This document shows, in pieces, positions 54,464 through 64,000 of a DNA stretch of 64,000 nt. The notes beneath the pieces are model-generated. The model had not been told where the DNA came from. It searched no databases and was given only the letters and a program-made list of their open reading frames with translations. Source of the stretch: Mesonia sp. K7 (GTDB taxonomy: Bacteria; Bacteroidota; Bacteroidia; Flavobacteriales; Flavobacteriaceae); the NCBI RefSeq assembly GCF_003233725.1, contig NZ_QKQV01000001.1, positions 1-64,000 on the forward strand, in the 5' to 3' direction. The position numbers and the translations under genes were made by a program. Every line of letters starts with the position of its first letter. Position 1 is the first letter of the stretch.

Positions 54464-54904
54464 TTATTCTCTGTCTTTTAATAGACGCTCTATTCTTGCT
54501 AGAAGCTCATTAGGACTAAAAGGTTTGCCAATAAAATCATCAGCACCTAATTTAAAAGCCTCCACGACAGTATTTTCTTCTTCACCATAACCAGAGATTG
54601 CTATAAGCGGTATATCAGGCTTGTTTTTGTTGACAAAGTCTATGATCTCAAGACCGTTTTTCATGGGTAACAAAATATCGGTAAGCACCACATCGGGGTT
54701 TTCTGTTTCTACCATATCGATAGCTTGCAGACCATCTACAGCAACAACTACTTTATAGTTATTTTTCTCGAGAATATTTGTGATTAACTTATTTGTTAAG
54801 TTATTGTCTTCAACCAGTAATATTTTATAAGCTTTTGAGTTTACTTTTTCTTCTTTCATAGGGGCTGTCTTCTCTTCATTCTTTAAATCAATTCTATATC
54901 CCAT
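54464..54904 (-). CDS. Single-domain response regulator
   Basis: The 146-residue protein has an N-terminal tail of about 25 residues and one receiver domain: KILLVEDNN with acidic pocket residues, phosphoacceptor Asp in PDVVLTDILLPMKNG, switch Ser in LIAISGYG and Lys in FIGKPFSPNEL. There is no output domain, so it must act through protein contacts. No histidine kinase gene is adjacent. It heads an operon with the HEAT-repeat protein, glycosyltransferase and YaiO barrel, so it likely controls glycan synthesis post-translationally. Confidence 0.93.
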   Translation of the reverse strand: MGYRIDLKNEEKTAPMKEEKVNSKAYKILLVEDNNLTNKLITNILEKNNYKVVVAVDGLQAIDMVETENPDVVLTDILLPMKNGLEIIDFVNKNKPDIPLIAISGYGEEENTVVEAFKLGADDFIGKPFSPNELLARIERLLKDRE

Positions 54905-55201
54905 TTGTGCTTTTTATCTAAATATTACATTAAATTAGAAACATACATCATATAAAAGTCACACATAAAATAAATGTCTATTTTGAATACTTTAAAAATA
55001 TAAGCAATTATTATGAAGTTTATTTTAATTAACTTTTTTTAAAATGTTTTCTAACAAACTTTAATACTTCATTTTCTTTCGTCGGAAAAAACTGCATCAT
55101 AACATTGGCATAACTATTGACTTATTTATAGACCATTAATTAAAAGTCATATTGCACACGCGAAACCTGTCTTTTTCTGACAGTTTGACCAAAATAATAC
55201 T
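54905..55201. other. Intergenic region upstream of lon and the response-regulator operon
   Basis: This 297-bp region separates divergent units and is AT-rich. It holds an inverted repeat CTGTC-TTTTTCT-GACAG (55167-55183) about 20 bp before the lon ATG. No TAnnTTTG match was found on either strand near the starts, and no gene or RNA was recognised. Confidence 0.5.
55167..55183. promoter_or_regulatory. Inverted repeat at the lon promoter region
   Basis: CTGTC (55167-55171) and GACAG (55179-55183) flank a seven-base TTTTTCT centre, ending 18 bp before the ATG. It may be a stress-regulator site or a 5'-UTR hairpin (inference). Confidence 0.35.
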
Positions 55202-57652
55202 ATGTCAAAAAGAAATATATTTAGTTTAGACAATTTGTCACCTCATGACATCCACGAAGAAGCAGAGCTTATTCCTTTAATGACTCCCGAAGATGAGGAA
55301 GAAATAGATCGAGAAGAACTCCCCGAAGTGCTTCCTATTTTACCTTTAAAAAATACCGTTTTGTTTCCTGGTGTAGTAATTCCGATTACTGCAGGAAGAG
55401 ACAAATCGATTACCTTAATCAACGAAGCGAATAAAGGAAACAAAACCATTGGTGTTGTTGCTCAGAAGAAAGAAGATGTCGAAAATCCGAGCTTAAATGA
55501 TATTCATCAATTAGGTGTGGTGGCAAAAATTTTAAGAGTACTCAAAATGCCCGATGGTAATACAACTGTTATTATCCAGGGTAAAAAACGTTTTCAAATC
55601 AAAGAGATTGTAAGTTCAGAACCCTACCTAAAGGCTACGGTCACTTCTGTGAAAGAAGAAAAACCCGCATTAGATAATCAAGAGTTCAATGCAATTATAG
55701 AATCTATAAAAGACTTGTCTTTACGTATTATCAAAGATAGTCCAAACATACCATCTGAAGCTTCTTTTGCCATAAAAAACATCGAAAGCCCTTCGTTTTT
55801 AGTCAATTTTGTGTCTTCTAATATGAACCTTTCGGTGGAAGAAAAACAAAGTTTACTAGAGATAAACGATTTGAAAGAAAGAGCGCTAGCTACCTTAAAA
55901 TATATGAATACCGAATTTCAGAAACTCGAACTGAAAAACGATATTCAGCTAAAGGTACAAAGTGACATGAACCAGCAGCAGCGTGAATATTTCTTGCACC
56001 AACAAATGAAAACCATTCAAGAAGAATTAGGTGGCGTTTCTTCAGAAACAGAAATAGAAGAAATGCGCTTAAAAGGCAAGAAAAAGAAATGGAATAAAAA
56101 AGTAAAAGAACATTTCGCAAAAGAATTGCAAAAACTACAGCGAATGAACCCGCAAGTAGCAGAATATTCCATTCAGCGAAATTATTTGGAACTCATTTTA
56201 GAATTACCTTGGGAAGAATTCAGTAAAGATAAATTCGACCTAAAAAGAGCTCAAAAAATATTAGACCGCGATCATTATGGTCTTGAAGAAGTAAAACGTA
56301 GGATCATTGAGTTTTTGGCAGTGCTAAAACTCAGAAACGATATGAAATCTCCTATTCTTTGTTTTTACGGACCTCCAGGAGTTGGTAAAACTTCACTTGG
56401 TAAATCTATTGCCGAAGCATTAGGCAGAGAATATGTGCGTATGTCTTTGGGCGGTTTACGTGACGAAGCAGAAATTCGTGGTCATCGTAAAACCTATATT
56501 GGTGCGATGCCCGGTAGAATTATCCAAAACTTAAAGAAAGCAGGAACAAGCAATCCGGTTTTTGTCTTAGATGAAATCGATAAGCTTTCCAACAGTCATC
56601 AAGGTGATCCTTCTTCGGCCTTGTTAGAAGTGCTTGACCCAGAACAGAATCAAGAATTTTATGACAATTTCTTGGAATTGGGTTATGACCTTTCTAAAGT
56701 ACTTTTCGTAGCAACCTCAAACAGTTTGGGTAGTATTCAGCCTGCTTTACGCGATCGTATGGAAATCATCAATATGACGGGTTACACCATTGAAGAGAAA
56801 GTACAAATTGCCAAAAGACATTTGCTTCCTAAACAAATAAAAGAACACGGTTTGACTGCAGATCAAGTAAAATTAGGAAAATCCCAAATCACTAAAATTG
56901 TCGAAGGTTACACAAGAGAATCTGGTGTAAGAGGCCTCGAAAAGGAAATTGCAAAAGTGATTCGTTATGTCGCCAAAAGTATTGCGCTAGAAGAAACCTA
57001 CAACATCAAACTTACCGATAATGATATTGTAGATATTTTAGGTCCTGCAAAGTTAGAACGCGATAAATACGAAAATAATGATGTTGCTGGTGTGGTAACT
57101 GGCTTGGCTTGGACGCGTGTTGGTGGTGATATCCTTTTCATCGAATCGATTTTATCGAAAGGTAAAGGAAACTTGAGCATTACAGGTAATTTAGGAAAGG
57201 TGATGAAAGAATCGGCAACCATTGCGATGGAATACATCAAAGCCAATGCAGAAGAATTTGGTATTATCCCAACCGTTTTCAACAATTATAATGTTCATAT
57301 TCACGTTCCGGAAGGTGCCACACCAAAAGATGGCCCAAGTGCCGGAATCACGATGCTCACTTCTTTGGTTTCACTTTTTACACAAAGAAAAGTAAAGAAA
57401 AGTATTGCCATGACTGGTGAAATCACTTTACGTGGAAAAGTGCTTCCTGTTGGCGGAATAAAAGAAAAGATTTTGGCCGCTAAACGCGCAAAAATAAAAG
57501 AGATTGTTCTTTGTGAAGAAAACCGAAAGGATATCGAAGAAATAAAAGAAGATTACCTCAAAGGTTTGACCTTCCATTATGTTTCTGATATGAAAGACGT
57601 GATTAAACACGCGTTGACTAATCAGAAAGTAAAGAATGCAAAGAAGTTGTAA
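55202..57652 (+). CDS. lon: ATP-dependent protease Lon
   Basis: Lon degrades misfolded and regulatory proteins in the cytoplasm. The N-terminal LON substrate domain ([20 protein letters not shown], about residues 41-240) is followed by a coiled-coil with [19 protein letters not shown]. The AAA+ domain has Walker [10 protein letters not shown] and Walker B VLDEIDK. The C-terminal serine protease domain carries the dyad: Ser713 in KDGPSAGI and Lys754 in GGIKEKIL. The length of 816 residues is typical of LonA. A strong hairpin terminator follows. Confidence 0.98.
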   Translation: MSKRNIFSLDNLSPHDIHEEAELIPLMTPEDEEEIDREELPEVLPILPLKNTVLFPGVVIPITAGRDKSITLINEANKGNKTIGVVAQKKEDVENPSLNDIHQLGVVAKILRVLKMPDGNTTVIIQGKKRFQIKEIVSSEPYLKATVTSVKEEKPALDNQEFNAIIESIKDLSLRIIKDSPNIPSEASFAIKNIESPSFLVNFVSSNMNLSVEEKQSLLEINDLKERALATLKYMNTEFQKLELKNDIQLKVQSDMNQQQREYFLHQQMKTIQEELGGVSSETEIEEMRLKGKKKKWNKKVKEHFAKELQKLQRMNPQVAEYSIQRNYLELILELPWEEFSKDKFDLKRAQKILDRDHYGLEEVKRRIIEFLAVLKLRNDMKSPILCFYGPPGVGKTSLGKSIAEALGREYVRMSLGGLRDEAEIRGHRKTYIGAMPGRIIQNLKKAGTSNPVFVLDEIDKLSNSHQGDPSSALLEVLDPEQNQEFYDNFLELGYDLSKVLFVATSNSLGSIQPALRDRMEIINMTGYTIEEKVQIAKRHLLPKQIKEHGLTADQVKLGKSQITKIVEGYTRESGVRGLEKEIAKVIRYVAKSIALEETYNIKLTDNDIVDILGPAKLERDKYENNDVAGVVTGLAWTRVGGDILFIESILSKGKGNLSITGNLGKVMKESATIAMEYIKANAEEFGIIPTVFNNYNVHIHVPEGATPKDGPSAGITMLTSLVSLFTQRKVKKSIAMTGEITLRGKVLPVGGIKEKILAAKRAKIKEIVLCEENRKDIEEIKEDYLKGLTFHYVSDMKDVIKHALTNQKVKNAKKL

Positions 57653-57681
57653 AAAAAAGAGGCTAATTTGCCTCTTTTTTT
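57652..57681. terminator. Bidirectional terminator between lon and the ECF operon
   Basis: AAAAAAAGAGGC pairs with GCCTCTTTTTTT around TAATTT. It serves lon and the converging DUF2807 gene. Confidence 0.92.
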
Positions 57682-57705
57682 ATCCAAATAATTAATAAAA
57701 CTAGA

Positions 57706-58434
57706 TTATTTTTCTGAAACACTTCCAGAAACACTGTCTTCTATATTTTTATTTTCAGGGTTTCCCCAATAATCGATATTTCCTCCCGAAGAAGCTTCTG
57801 CGGTAATTTGCTTCGAAGCATACACATTTACACTAGCTCCAGAACTCGCTTCGGCAGTTACGTTTTCAGCTTTTAGTTGCTGGGCGTCAAAAGAACTTCC
57901 GCTACTAGCGTCGACACTTAAAGTTTTGGTGTTTCCGGTTACCGTAAAGTTTGCACCACTAGAAGTTTCGACATTGGTCGTCTGATTTTCTACTTTTAAT
58001 TCTACTAAAGCACCAGAGCTACAAGAGATTTCTAGAGAGTTTGCTTTTAAGACATCTTGACTATTAAGCATACTTCCCGCTGAGGCTTCAATCTCTGTTA
58101 AATCTTGTGTGTAATAGATGGTGACCATTTTTTTATCGGCTTGACCAATATTTTTTTCTGAAGTAACTTCTAATTCATTTTCGGTAATATTGGTTTGAAT
58201 AAGCTCTATCAAATTTTCGTTAGCTTCTACAGTAACTTTATTTTCAGAAGATTTGACGAGTAAGACATTCCAACCTCTTTCGACATCTACTTTATGGAAA
58301 TTTTCGCTAAGGACAATCTCTTTTTTTACAACTTCGCCCTTGCCTTCTACTCCGGTAAAGTTTTCAAAATTACATGAAGTCAGCGTAAGCGAAATTAAAC
58401 TTAAAACTAAAAGTTTGTTGATGATTTTTTTCAT
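57706..58434 (-). CDS. DUF2807 (head GIN domain) lipoprotein
   Basis: The 242-residue protein has a lipobox in SLTLTSC and then a right-handed beta-helix-like series of Ser/Ala/Gly-rich repeats, such as EASSGASVNVYASKQI and SGGNIDYWGNPENK. DUF2807 proteins of Bacteroidota have this pattern and are envelope proteins of unsettled function. It is the last gene of a five-gene minus-strand cluster with an ECF sigma factor, 25 bp after a DUF4252 gene. It may respond to envelope stress (inference). Confidence 0.9.
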   Translation of the reverse strand: MKKIINKLLVLSLISLTLTSCNFENFTGVEGKGEVVKKEIVLSENFHKVDVERGWNVLLVKSSENKVTVEANENLIELIQTNITENELEVTSEKNIGQADKKMVTIYYTQDLTEIEASAGSMLNSQDVLKANSLEISCSSGALVELKVENQTTNVETSSGANFTVTGNTKTLSVDASSGSSFDAQQLKAENVTAEASSGASVNVYASKQITAEASSGGNIDYWGNPENKNIEDSVSGSVSEK

Positions 58435-58459
58435 AATGTTTAATTTTTGCTTGGTTATA

Positions 58460-59044
58460 TTAATTGATCGTGTCTATTACAATACTATCTCTTATTGTTG
58501 CTGGACCTTTATCAAATGATTTAAAAATTGCTTCGATACCACTTTCATCAAAATCTATTTCCTTTTCTCCTATCGATTTCATCATTCCTAGAATCGCGCT
58601 CACATTCATATCGTCACCTAAAATTCTAGCTAAAGCGAAACCTTTTTCGTCGTCTTTTCCGAAAACGACGACTTCATCTATCGCGTCGGCATCACCAAGA
58701 TAAGAGACTTTTACACCACTTCTTCCGCTGCCCATTTGCATCAATAAATGGTAATCGTCATTTTGAAGAATTTTCTCTACTTTATTTTTTTCTTTTTCGT
58801 ACATCGTTTTGTTTTCTCCGTTTAACGGAAGTAATAAAACTACTGCTTTATCGATACTTTCCATCACTTTTCTATCTTCTGCAGAAAGTTTTGTATAATC
58901 GTTGATGACTAAACTTCTCGGCACATCAATGATAGAAAAGTTCTCGTTATTTTGGTTTTCCACATAATATTTCTGCAAAGTAGGCTCGTTTTTACACGCT
59001 ACAAATCCTAAAGAAATAAAGATGGCTACTAATAATTTTTTCAT
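58460..59044 (-). CDS. DUF4252 lipoprotein
   Basis: The 194-residue protein starts MKKLLVAIFISLGFVAC, with a lipobox Cys at residue 17. It is DUF4252-like, with FSIIDVPRSLVIN, KAVVLLLPLNG, LLMQMGSGRSGVKVSYLGDA and a C-terminal AILGMMKSIG region. It starts one base after the stop of the second DUF4252 gene (59046-59552), so the two are tightly linked. The family has no known biochemical function. It sits in an ECF sigma factor operon. Confidence 0.9.
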   Translation of the reverse strand: MKKLLVAIFISLGFVACKNEPTLQKYYVENQNNENFSIIDVPRSLVINDYTKLSAEDRKVMESIDKAVVLLLPLNGENKTMYEKEKNKVEKILQNDDYHLLMQMGSGRSGVKVSYLGDADAIDEVVVFGKDDEKGFALARILGDDMNVSAILGMMKSIGEKEIDFDESGIEAIFKSFDKGPATIRDSIVIDTIN

Positions 59045-59045
59045 G

Positions 59046-59552
59046 TTATTCTACTTTTTTAAGTTCTTCTGCTCCAGGAACATCCAGATCCTTAGCAAGT
59101 TTTGAAACGGTTTTTAAATCGATATCTCCTGTCAGGGAAAGTACCACCGTTTGCTTGTCTCCGTTTACGAGCATCATCAATTCACTCACGTGGCTTTTTT
59201 TACTTCCAGGTTTGGAATAAAACTCTACCAGTTTACCATCGTCTTTTACGGTCATTAAGGTTTGAAGACTGCTAGAAGAAATATAACTTTTGAAATCGGC
59301 TTGCATTTGTTTAGCAATTTCTAGATTATCGGTAGACAAGACTTTGATGTCTTTTAAGTTTTCGATAAGTTGCACATAAGCCTGCGTTTCAGGATCATCG
59401 CTATCTACATCTATTTCTGCCAATAGTTTAAACATATTACTAGTCACAATCATCGAACTTACATCACGCATGTTAGCGTATTTATCAAAAGATTGTGCTT
59501 GGCTCATCATCGGTGCGATACAAATCGCTACAATTAAAATTAACTTTTTCAT
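59046..59552 (-). CDS. DUF4252 exported protein
   Basis: The 168-residue protein has a signal peptide (MKKLILIVAICIAPMMSQAQS) instead of a lipobox. It resembles the gene downstream in order and motifs (FDKYANMRDVSSMIVTSNMF, TLMTVKDDGKLVEFYSK, MLVNGDKQTVVLSLTGDIDL). The two are probably duplicated and diverged, one lipidated and one soluble. It is 6 bp from the membrane protein upstream and is part of the ECF cluster. Confidence 0.9.
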   Translation of the reverse strand: MKKLILIVAICIAPMMSQAQSFDKYANMRDVSSMIVTSNMFKLLAEIDVDSDDPETQAYVQLIENLKDIKVLSTDNLEIAKQMQADFKSYISSSSLQTLMTVKDDGKLVEFYSKPGSKKSHVSELMMLVNGDKQTVVLSLTGDIDLKTVSKLAKDLDVPGAEELKKVE

Positions 59553-59558
59553 CTTTTT

Positions 59559-59990
59559 TTATTTTAAAATTTTGTTTGTTGTTTTAGGTAATTCTTTAAT
59601 GGGTTGAAGTTTTTTTGCTCCGTCTGTCACAACGTTAGTGACCATCGCCAAAAGTGCTTCGGTATTTTCTTTTGCTAATTCTTTATTGCCTGCAATATAA
59701 GCTTGGCTTTCAGTTGTTTGTCGACCAAACTGTAATGTCGCAACAATAAGCAAAATGATAGCTACAGACGCAACAGCTAAATAATTGAACTTCTTTTTTG
59801 CTTTAAAAGTGGGTTTTTCATAGGTGATTTGTTTTTCTTTTTCATAGAAAGTAAACAATACTTTATATGTTGCTAACGATTCGTCTACATCGCCTGAACG
59901 AAAATAGGCTTTTAGTGCTTTCTCTTCCTGTAGCGTAGTTTCCCCTTCAAGGTATTTTTCTATTAAACTCTTTATTTTATGCAGTTCCAT
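59559..59990 (-). CDS. Anti-sigma-factor-like membrane protein
   Basis: The 143-residue protein has an N-terminal cytoplasmic helical part (IKSLIEKYLEGETTLQEEKALKAYF), a membrane helix at about residues 70-86 (YLAVASVAIILLIVATLQ) and a C-terminal periplasmic tail. The architecture fits an anti-sigma factor controlling the ECF sigma factor encoded just upstream, but no zinc (ZAS) motif or FecR domain is seen, so the role is inferred from context. The 5' end overlaps the sigma gene by 14 bp. Confidence 0.8.
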   Translation of the reverse strand: MELHKIKSLIEKYLEGETTLQEEKALKAYFRSGDVDESLATYKVLFTFYEKEKQITYEKPTFKAKKKFNYLAVASVAIILLIVATLQFGRQTTESQAYIAGNKELAKENTEALLAMVTNVVTDGAKKLQPIKELPKTTNKILK

Positions 59991-60489
59991 AATTATGCTT
60001 TTTGATGAGCTCTTGTCGTAACTTTTTACGAGCTCTCGACAAGATTACTCTAATGTTTACGGGTTTTAATCCGCTTATTTTTTCTATTTCGTCATATTCT
60101 AATTCTTCAATATCTCTCAGTTGAATAATGAGTTGTTCTTGTTCGTTTAAATTTTTAATTGCTCTTTTTACCAATTCAAACTCATCTCTAACTTCAATTT
60201 GCTTTTGTAAAGACGATTTTTTGTCATCTTCATAATTGTTATGAACAATTCGCAGGTTGTTATTCCGCTTTCGCTTAAGCTCGTCTATACAATGATTTTT
60301 GGTCATCGTCATCGCAAATGCTTCTGGACTATCATAAGTAGAAAGTTTGTTCTTATTCTTCCACAACTTTAAAATAATATCTTGTGTCGCATCTTCTGCC
60401 GCATCTTTAGAGACCAAAAACCTCAGCGATAACCTATAAATCTTATTTTCGATAGGTTTTAAAAAATCTAAAAATGCTTTTTTATTCAC
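59977..60489 (-). CDS. ECF-family RNA polymerase sigma factor
   Basis: The 170-residue protein has sigma-70 region 2 (DATQDIILKLWKNKNKLSTY, then FAMTMTKNHCIDELKRKRN) and region 4 (EQLIIQLRDIEELEYDEIEKISGLKPVNIRVILSRARKKL). It directs RNA polymerase to a small regulon, often including its own operon. It heads a five-gene minus-strand unit with a membrane protein, two DUF4252 proteins and a DUF2807 lipoprotein. No TAnnTTTG element is seen before it, which is compatible with autoregulation through its own promoter type (inference). Confidence 0.95.
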   Translation of the reverse strand: MNKKAFLDFLKPIENKIYRLSLRFLVSKDAAEDATQDIILKLWKNKNKLSTYDSPEAFAMTMTKNHCIDELKRKRNNNLRIVHNNYEDDKKSSLQKQIEVRDEFELVKRAIKNLNEQEQLIIQLRDIEELEYDEIEKISGLKPVNIRVILSRARKKLRQELIKKHNYGTA

Positions 60490-60589
60490 AACTTTTAATT
60501 GGTTGGTTTATAAGGATGACGAATAAGTATATTTTTTGTTACAATCTTTTTTCTGAAAAAAAACAGAAATACTATCTTTATTAAAAATA

Positions 60590-61990
60590 ATGAAAATGAA
60601 AAAATTAAAAATAGCCCTACTTTTTTTTTTAACGCTTACCTGTCTAACAGGTTGTTTTAAAGATTTAGATGATGAAATCGGTGAAGCCTCGCTTACTGAA
60701 ATCAATGATTTTATTTACAAAGGTTTAAATATTTTCTATTTATATAAAGCCGATAGTCCCGATTTAGAAGCAAATTTAAATGAGGGAAACACTCAAGAAT
60801 ACACCAATTTCCTAAACTCTTATAGCTCTCCCGAAGCACTTTTTGAGCATTTGCTTGCAGACCAGGACCGGTTTAGTTTTTTAGTATCAGATTATCGGGT
60901 TTTAGAAAGTGCTTTAAATGGCCAAAGCCTGCATAACGGAATGGAGTTTGGTTTAGTAGAAATACAATCTACGGGTGAAATCTTTGGTTACGTTCGCTAT
61001 GTTTTGCCGAACACCTCTGCTTCAGAAAATAATATCGAAAGAGGGATGATTTTTAACCGTATCGACGGACAAGAGTTTACCGAGAGTAATTACCAGCAAT
61101 TGCTAACTCCACAAACCTACACGATTGGTTTAGCCACTTTTCAGAGCGGAGTGTTAACACCAACCGAAGAAGAAATCACTTTAACCAAACAAGAATACCA
61201 AGAAAATCCAGTTTACATTGCCAAAACTTTTGAAGTAGAAGGTCATAAAATTGGTTACTTAATGTACAATGCTTTTACTTCAAGTTTTGACGGTGAACTC
61301 AACAGCGCTTTCGCGGATTTTAAATCAGCAGGAGTTCAAGATATAGTCATCGATTTACGCTACAATGGTGGCGGAAGCATCGAAACTTCTAACGATCTCG
61401 CCAGTATGGTCACCGGTCAATTTGAAGGGCAATTATTTACCACCCAGGTTTACAATGATAATTTTGATGATCAGCCACGTTTATTTAACAACACCATAAG
61501 CACAGGTCGAAACATCAACAGTCTCAACCTCAATAAGCTATATGTGATTACCACCCGAAGTACGGCTTCCGCCAGTGAACTTTTGTTAAGTAGCTTGATG
61601 CCCTATATAGAAACCGTACAAGTAGGCACAACAACCACGGGTAAATTTGAAGGCTCCATCACACTTTACGATTCTAATGATTTTACGAGAAACGGCAGCA
61701 ATTTTAACTTAGGACACCACTATGCAATGCAACCTTTAATTCTTAAAACGGTAAATGCCCAAGGTTTTACTGATTATGTAAATGGTTTACCGCCAGACAT
61801 CGAGCAAGCTGAAGATTTTGAAAATTTAGGCGTTTTAGGAGATATCAACGAGCCATTACTAAATACTGTAATTAATGACATTACCGGAAACACTTCTCCA
61901 AGACCAGCATCGTCAGAAATAATAACAGAACTATTATTTGAAAGCAAAGCTAAACAACCTACTTACAAAAGAATGTATGTTAAGGAGTAA
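60590..61990 (+). CDS. S41 family peptidase lipoprotein (C-terminal processing protease type)
   Basis: The 466-residue lipoprotein has a lipobox in FLTLTCLTGC. A PDZ-like region (about 120-195) includes GMEFGLVEIQSTGEIFGYV and NIERGMIFNRIDGQEF. The peptidase domain has LRYNGGGSIETSNDLASM, and the catalytic Ser is in STASASELLLSSL with the Lys in GTTTTGKFEGS. It is an envelope protease for protein processing or quality control. The ATG at 60590 and the one at 60596 are both possible. It faces the ECF operon, separated by 100 bp, and ends at a terminator shared with guaB. Confidence 0.92.
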   Translation: MKMKKLKIALLFFLTLTCLTGCFKDLDDEIGEASLTEINDFIYKGLNIFYLYKADSPDLEANLNEGNTQEYTNFLNSYSSPEALFEHLLADQDRFSFLVSDYRVLESALNGQSLHNGMEFGLVEIQSTGEIFGYVRYVLPNTSASENNIERGMIFNRIDGQEFTESNYQQLLTPQTYTIGLATFQSGVLTPTEEEITLTKQEYQENPVYIAKTFEVEGHKIGYLMYNAFTSSFDGELNSAFADFKSAGVQDIVIDLRYNGGGSIETSNDLASMVTGQFEGQLFTTQVYNDNFDDQPRLFNNTISTGRNINSLNLNKLYVITTRSTASASELLLSSLMPYIETVQVGTTTTGKFEGSITLYDSNDFTRNGSNFNLGHHYAMQPLILKTVNAQGFTDYVNGLPPDIEQAEDFENLGVLGDINEPLLNTVINDITGNTSPRPASSEIITELLFESKAKQPTYKRMYVKE

Positions 61991-61993
61991 AAC

Positions 61994-62020
61994 AAAAAAT
62001 CCGCTTAAAGCGGATTTTTT
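61994..62020. terminator. Bidirectional terminator between the S41 peptidase gene and guaB
   Basis: AAAAAATCCGCTT and AAGCGGATTTTTT pair around a single A. Both converging genes can use it. Confidence 0.92.
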
Positions 62021-62042
62021 TTATTTCTATAATATCTGTAAT

Positions 62043-63535
<1,493 letters not shown>

Positions 63536-63538
63536 ACG

Positions 63539-63546
63539 CAAATGTA
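63539..63546 (-). promoter_or_regulatory. Candidate -7 element of guaB
   Basis: The minus strand reads TACATTTG, matching TAnnTTTG, about 24 bp upstream of the ATG. No -33 TTG is seen at 17-23 bp. Confidence 0.5.
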
Positions 63547-63571
63547 CGGCTTTTAATTGAGAATTACTTTT

Positions 63572-64000
63572 TTAAGAACTTTTATTTTTAAATAACTGAA
63601 AGAAAACCACCATGACAGAAATGGTGTAGGAAAGTGTCATCAATAAACCGGAAAGCATTACCACATATTTCATCCAGAGCAAACCCGACCACATCAAGTA
63701 AATTCCACCAAAGGTGAGCAAAACCGAAGCCAACGGCTCAATCATTAAAAATTTTTTAACCCAAGGTTTTATGCTGGTAAGACTGACCAAAGCACCCAAT
63801 AAAAAGAAAATAACCGACATCGAGAGAATATGCGTATGAATAATCGTAAGCATTTCCCGTTCGGGTTTTTTAAATTTCATCACCTCAACAGCTATATCTT
63901 CTTCGTTACCAAGGTAGTTTTCTTCGATGCCTTTCAGTGAATTTTCAGTCGTTTCGCCCACAAAAGTTAATCCTGTAAAATAACCGACGCTTAACACGAT
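63572..64000 (-). CDS. Membrane protein of unknown function, N-terminus beyond window
   Basis: The minus frame is open to the right edge (142 codons), so the true start is probably outside; the GTG at 63997 is only the first start codon seen. Four hydrophobic stretches are visible (first residues of a helix at the edge, then about 54-76, 84-107 and 112-136). The loop between the first two is acidic (ENSLKGIEENYLGNEEDIAVEV). The block PEREMLTIIHTHILSMSVIFF has two His residues. No family was recognised. It lies 56 bp upstream of guaB and the guaB -7 element is in the gap. Confidence 0.75.
   Translation of the reverse strand: MVLSVGYFTGLTFVGETTENSLKGIEENYLGNEEDIAVEVMKFKKPEREMLTIIHTHILSMSVIFFLLGALVSLTSIKPWVKKFLMIEPLASVLLTFGGIYLMWSGLLWMKYVVMLSGLLMTLSYTISVMVVFFQLFKNKSS

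Overview
The window is from a low-GC Gram-negative bacterium of the Bacteroidota, almost certainly a Flavobacteriaceae member and probably marine (inference). The signs are the Bacteroidota promoter -7 element TAnnTTTG ahead of many genes, the near absence of Shine-Dalgarno sites, many lipoproteins with short signal peptides, a giant adhesin of the type usually exported by the type IX secretion system, and family-typical genes (DUF3810, DUF4252, OstA-like, DUF349, YaiO). No rRNA, tRNA, CRISPR array, prophage or insertion sequence was seen. Most of the window is an ordinary core chromosome.

Layout. 1-3296 (minus) is the N-terminal 1098 codons of a repetitive secreted adhesin that runs off the left edge. 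3440-7325 holds a DUF3820 gene, pyrG and yidC. 7546-13322 holds a short SSB, a zinc-ribbon protein, a UvrD/PcrA helicase and a stand-alone FMN glutamate-synthase-like protein with two small membrane proteins. 13264-20548 holds an M1 aminopeptidase, recG and pheT. 20601-27569 mixes lipoproteins (fasciclin, M48 protease, a collagen-like one, a ThuA-like one) with lysA, lpdA and aroQ. 27642-29730 is a run of three small outer-membrane barrel genes, each with its own promoter and terminator. 29838-35240 holds a XerC/XerD recombinase, an aldo/keto reductase, pepD, a DUF3810 membrane protein and a SpoU methyltransferase.

35305-49816 is a long co-directional stretch: Ste24-type protease, RelA/SpoT, Fur-like regulator, purA, OstA-like protein, class III aminotransferase, TPR protein, two tandem DUF368 transporters, aroE and a DUF349 protein. 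50579-54904 (minus) is a compact four-gene operon: single-domain response regulator, membrane-anchored HEAT-repeat protein, processive family 2 glycosyltransferase and TPR/YaiO outer-membrane barrel. It looks like a complete envelope polysaccharide synthesis and export machine and is the best candidate for a little-described system here. 55202-57652 is lon. 57706-60489 (minus) is an ECF sigma factor operon with a membrane protein, two DUF4252 proteins and a DUF2807 protein. The right end holds an S41 protease, guaB and a partial membrane protein.

Themes. Purine and stringent-response genes (relA/spoT, purA, guaB) occur together with envelope biogenesis (yidC, OstA-like, DUF368, YaiO/GT2). At sequence level the most striking points are an abrupt base-composition break inside the adhesin gene near 2200-2230, and a family of short GC-rich near-palindromes (GCTTTCGCGGAA and relatives) scattered through genes and intergenic DNA. 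No dedicated mobile or defence island was recognised.
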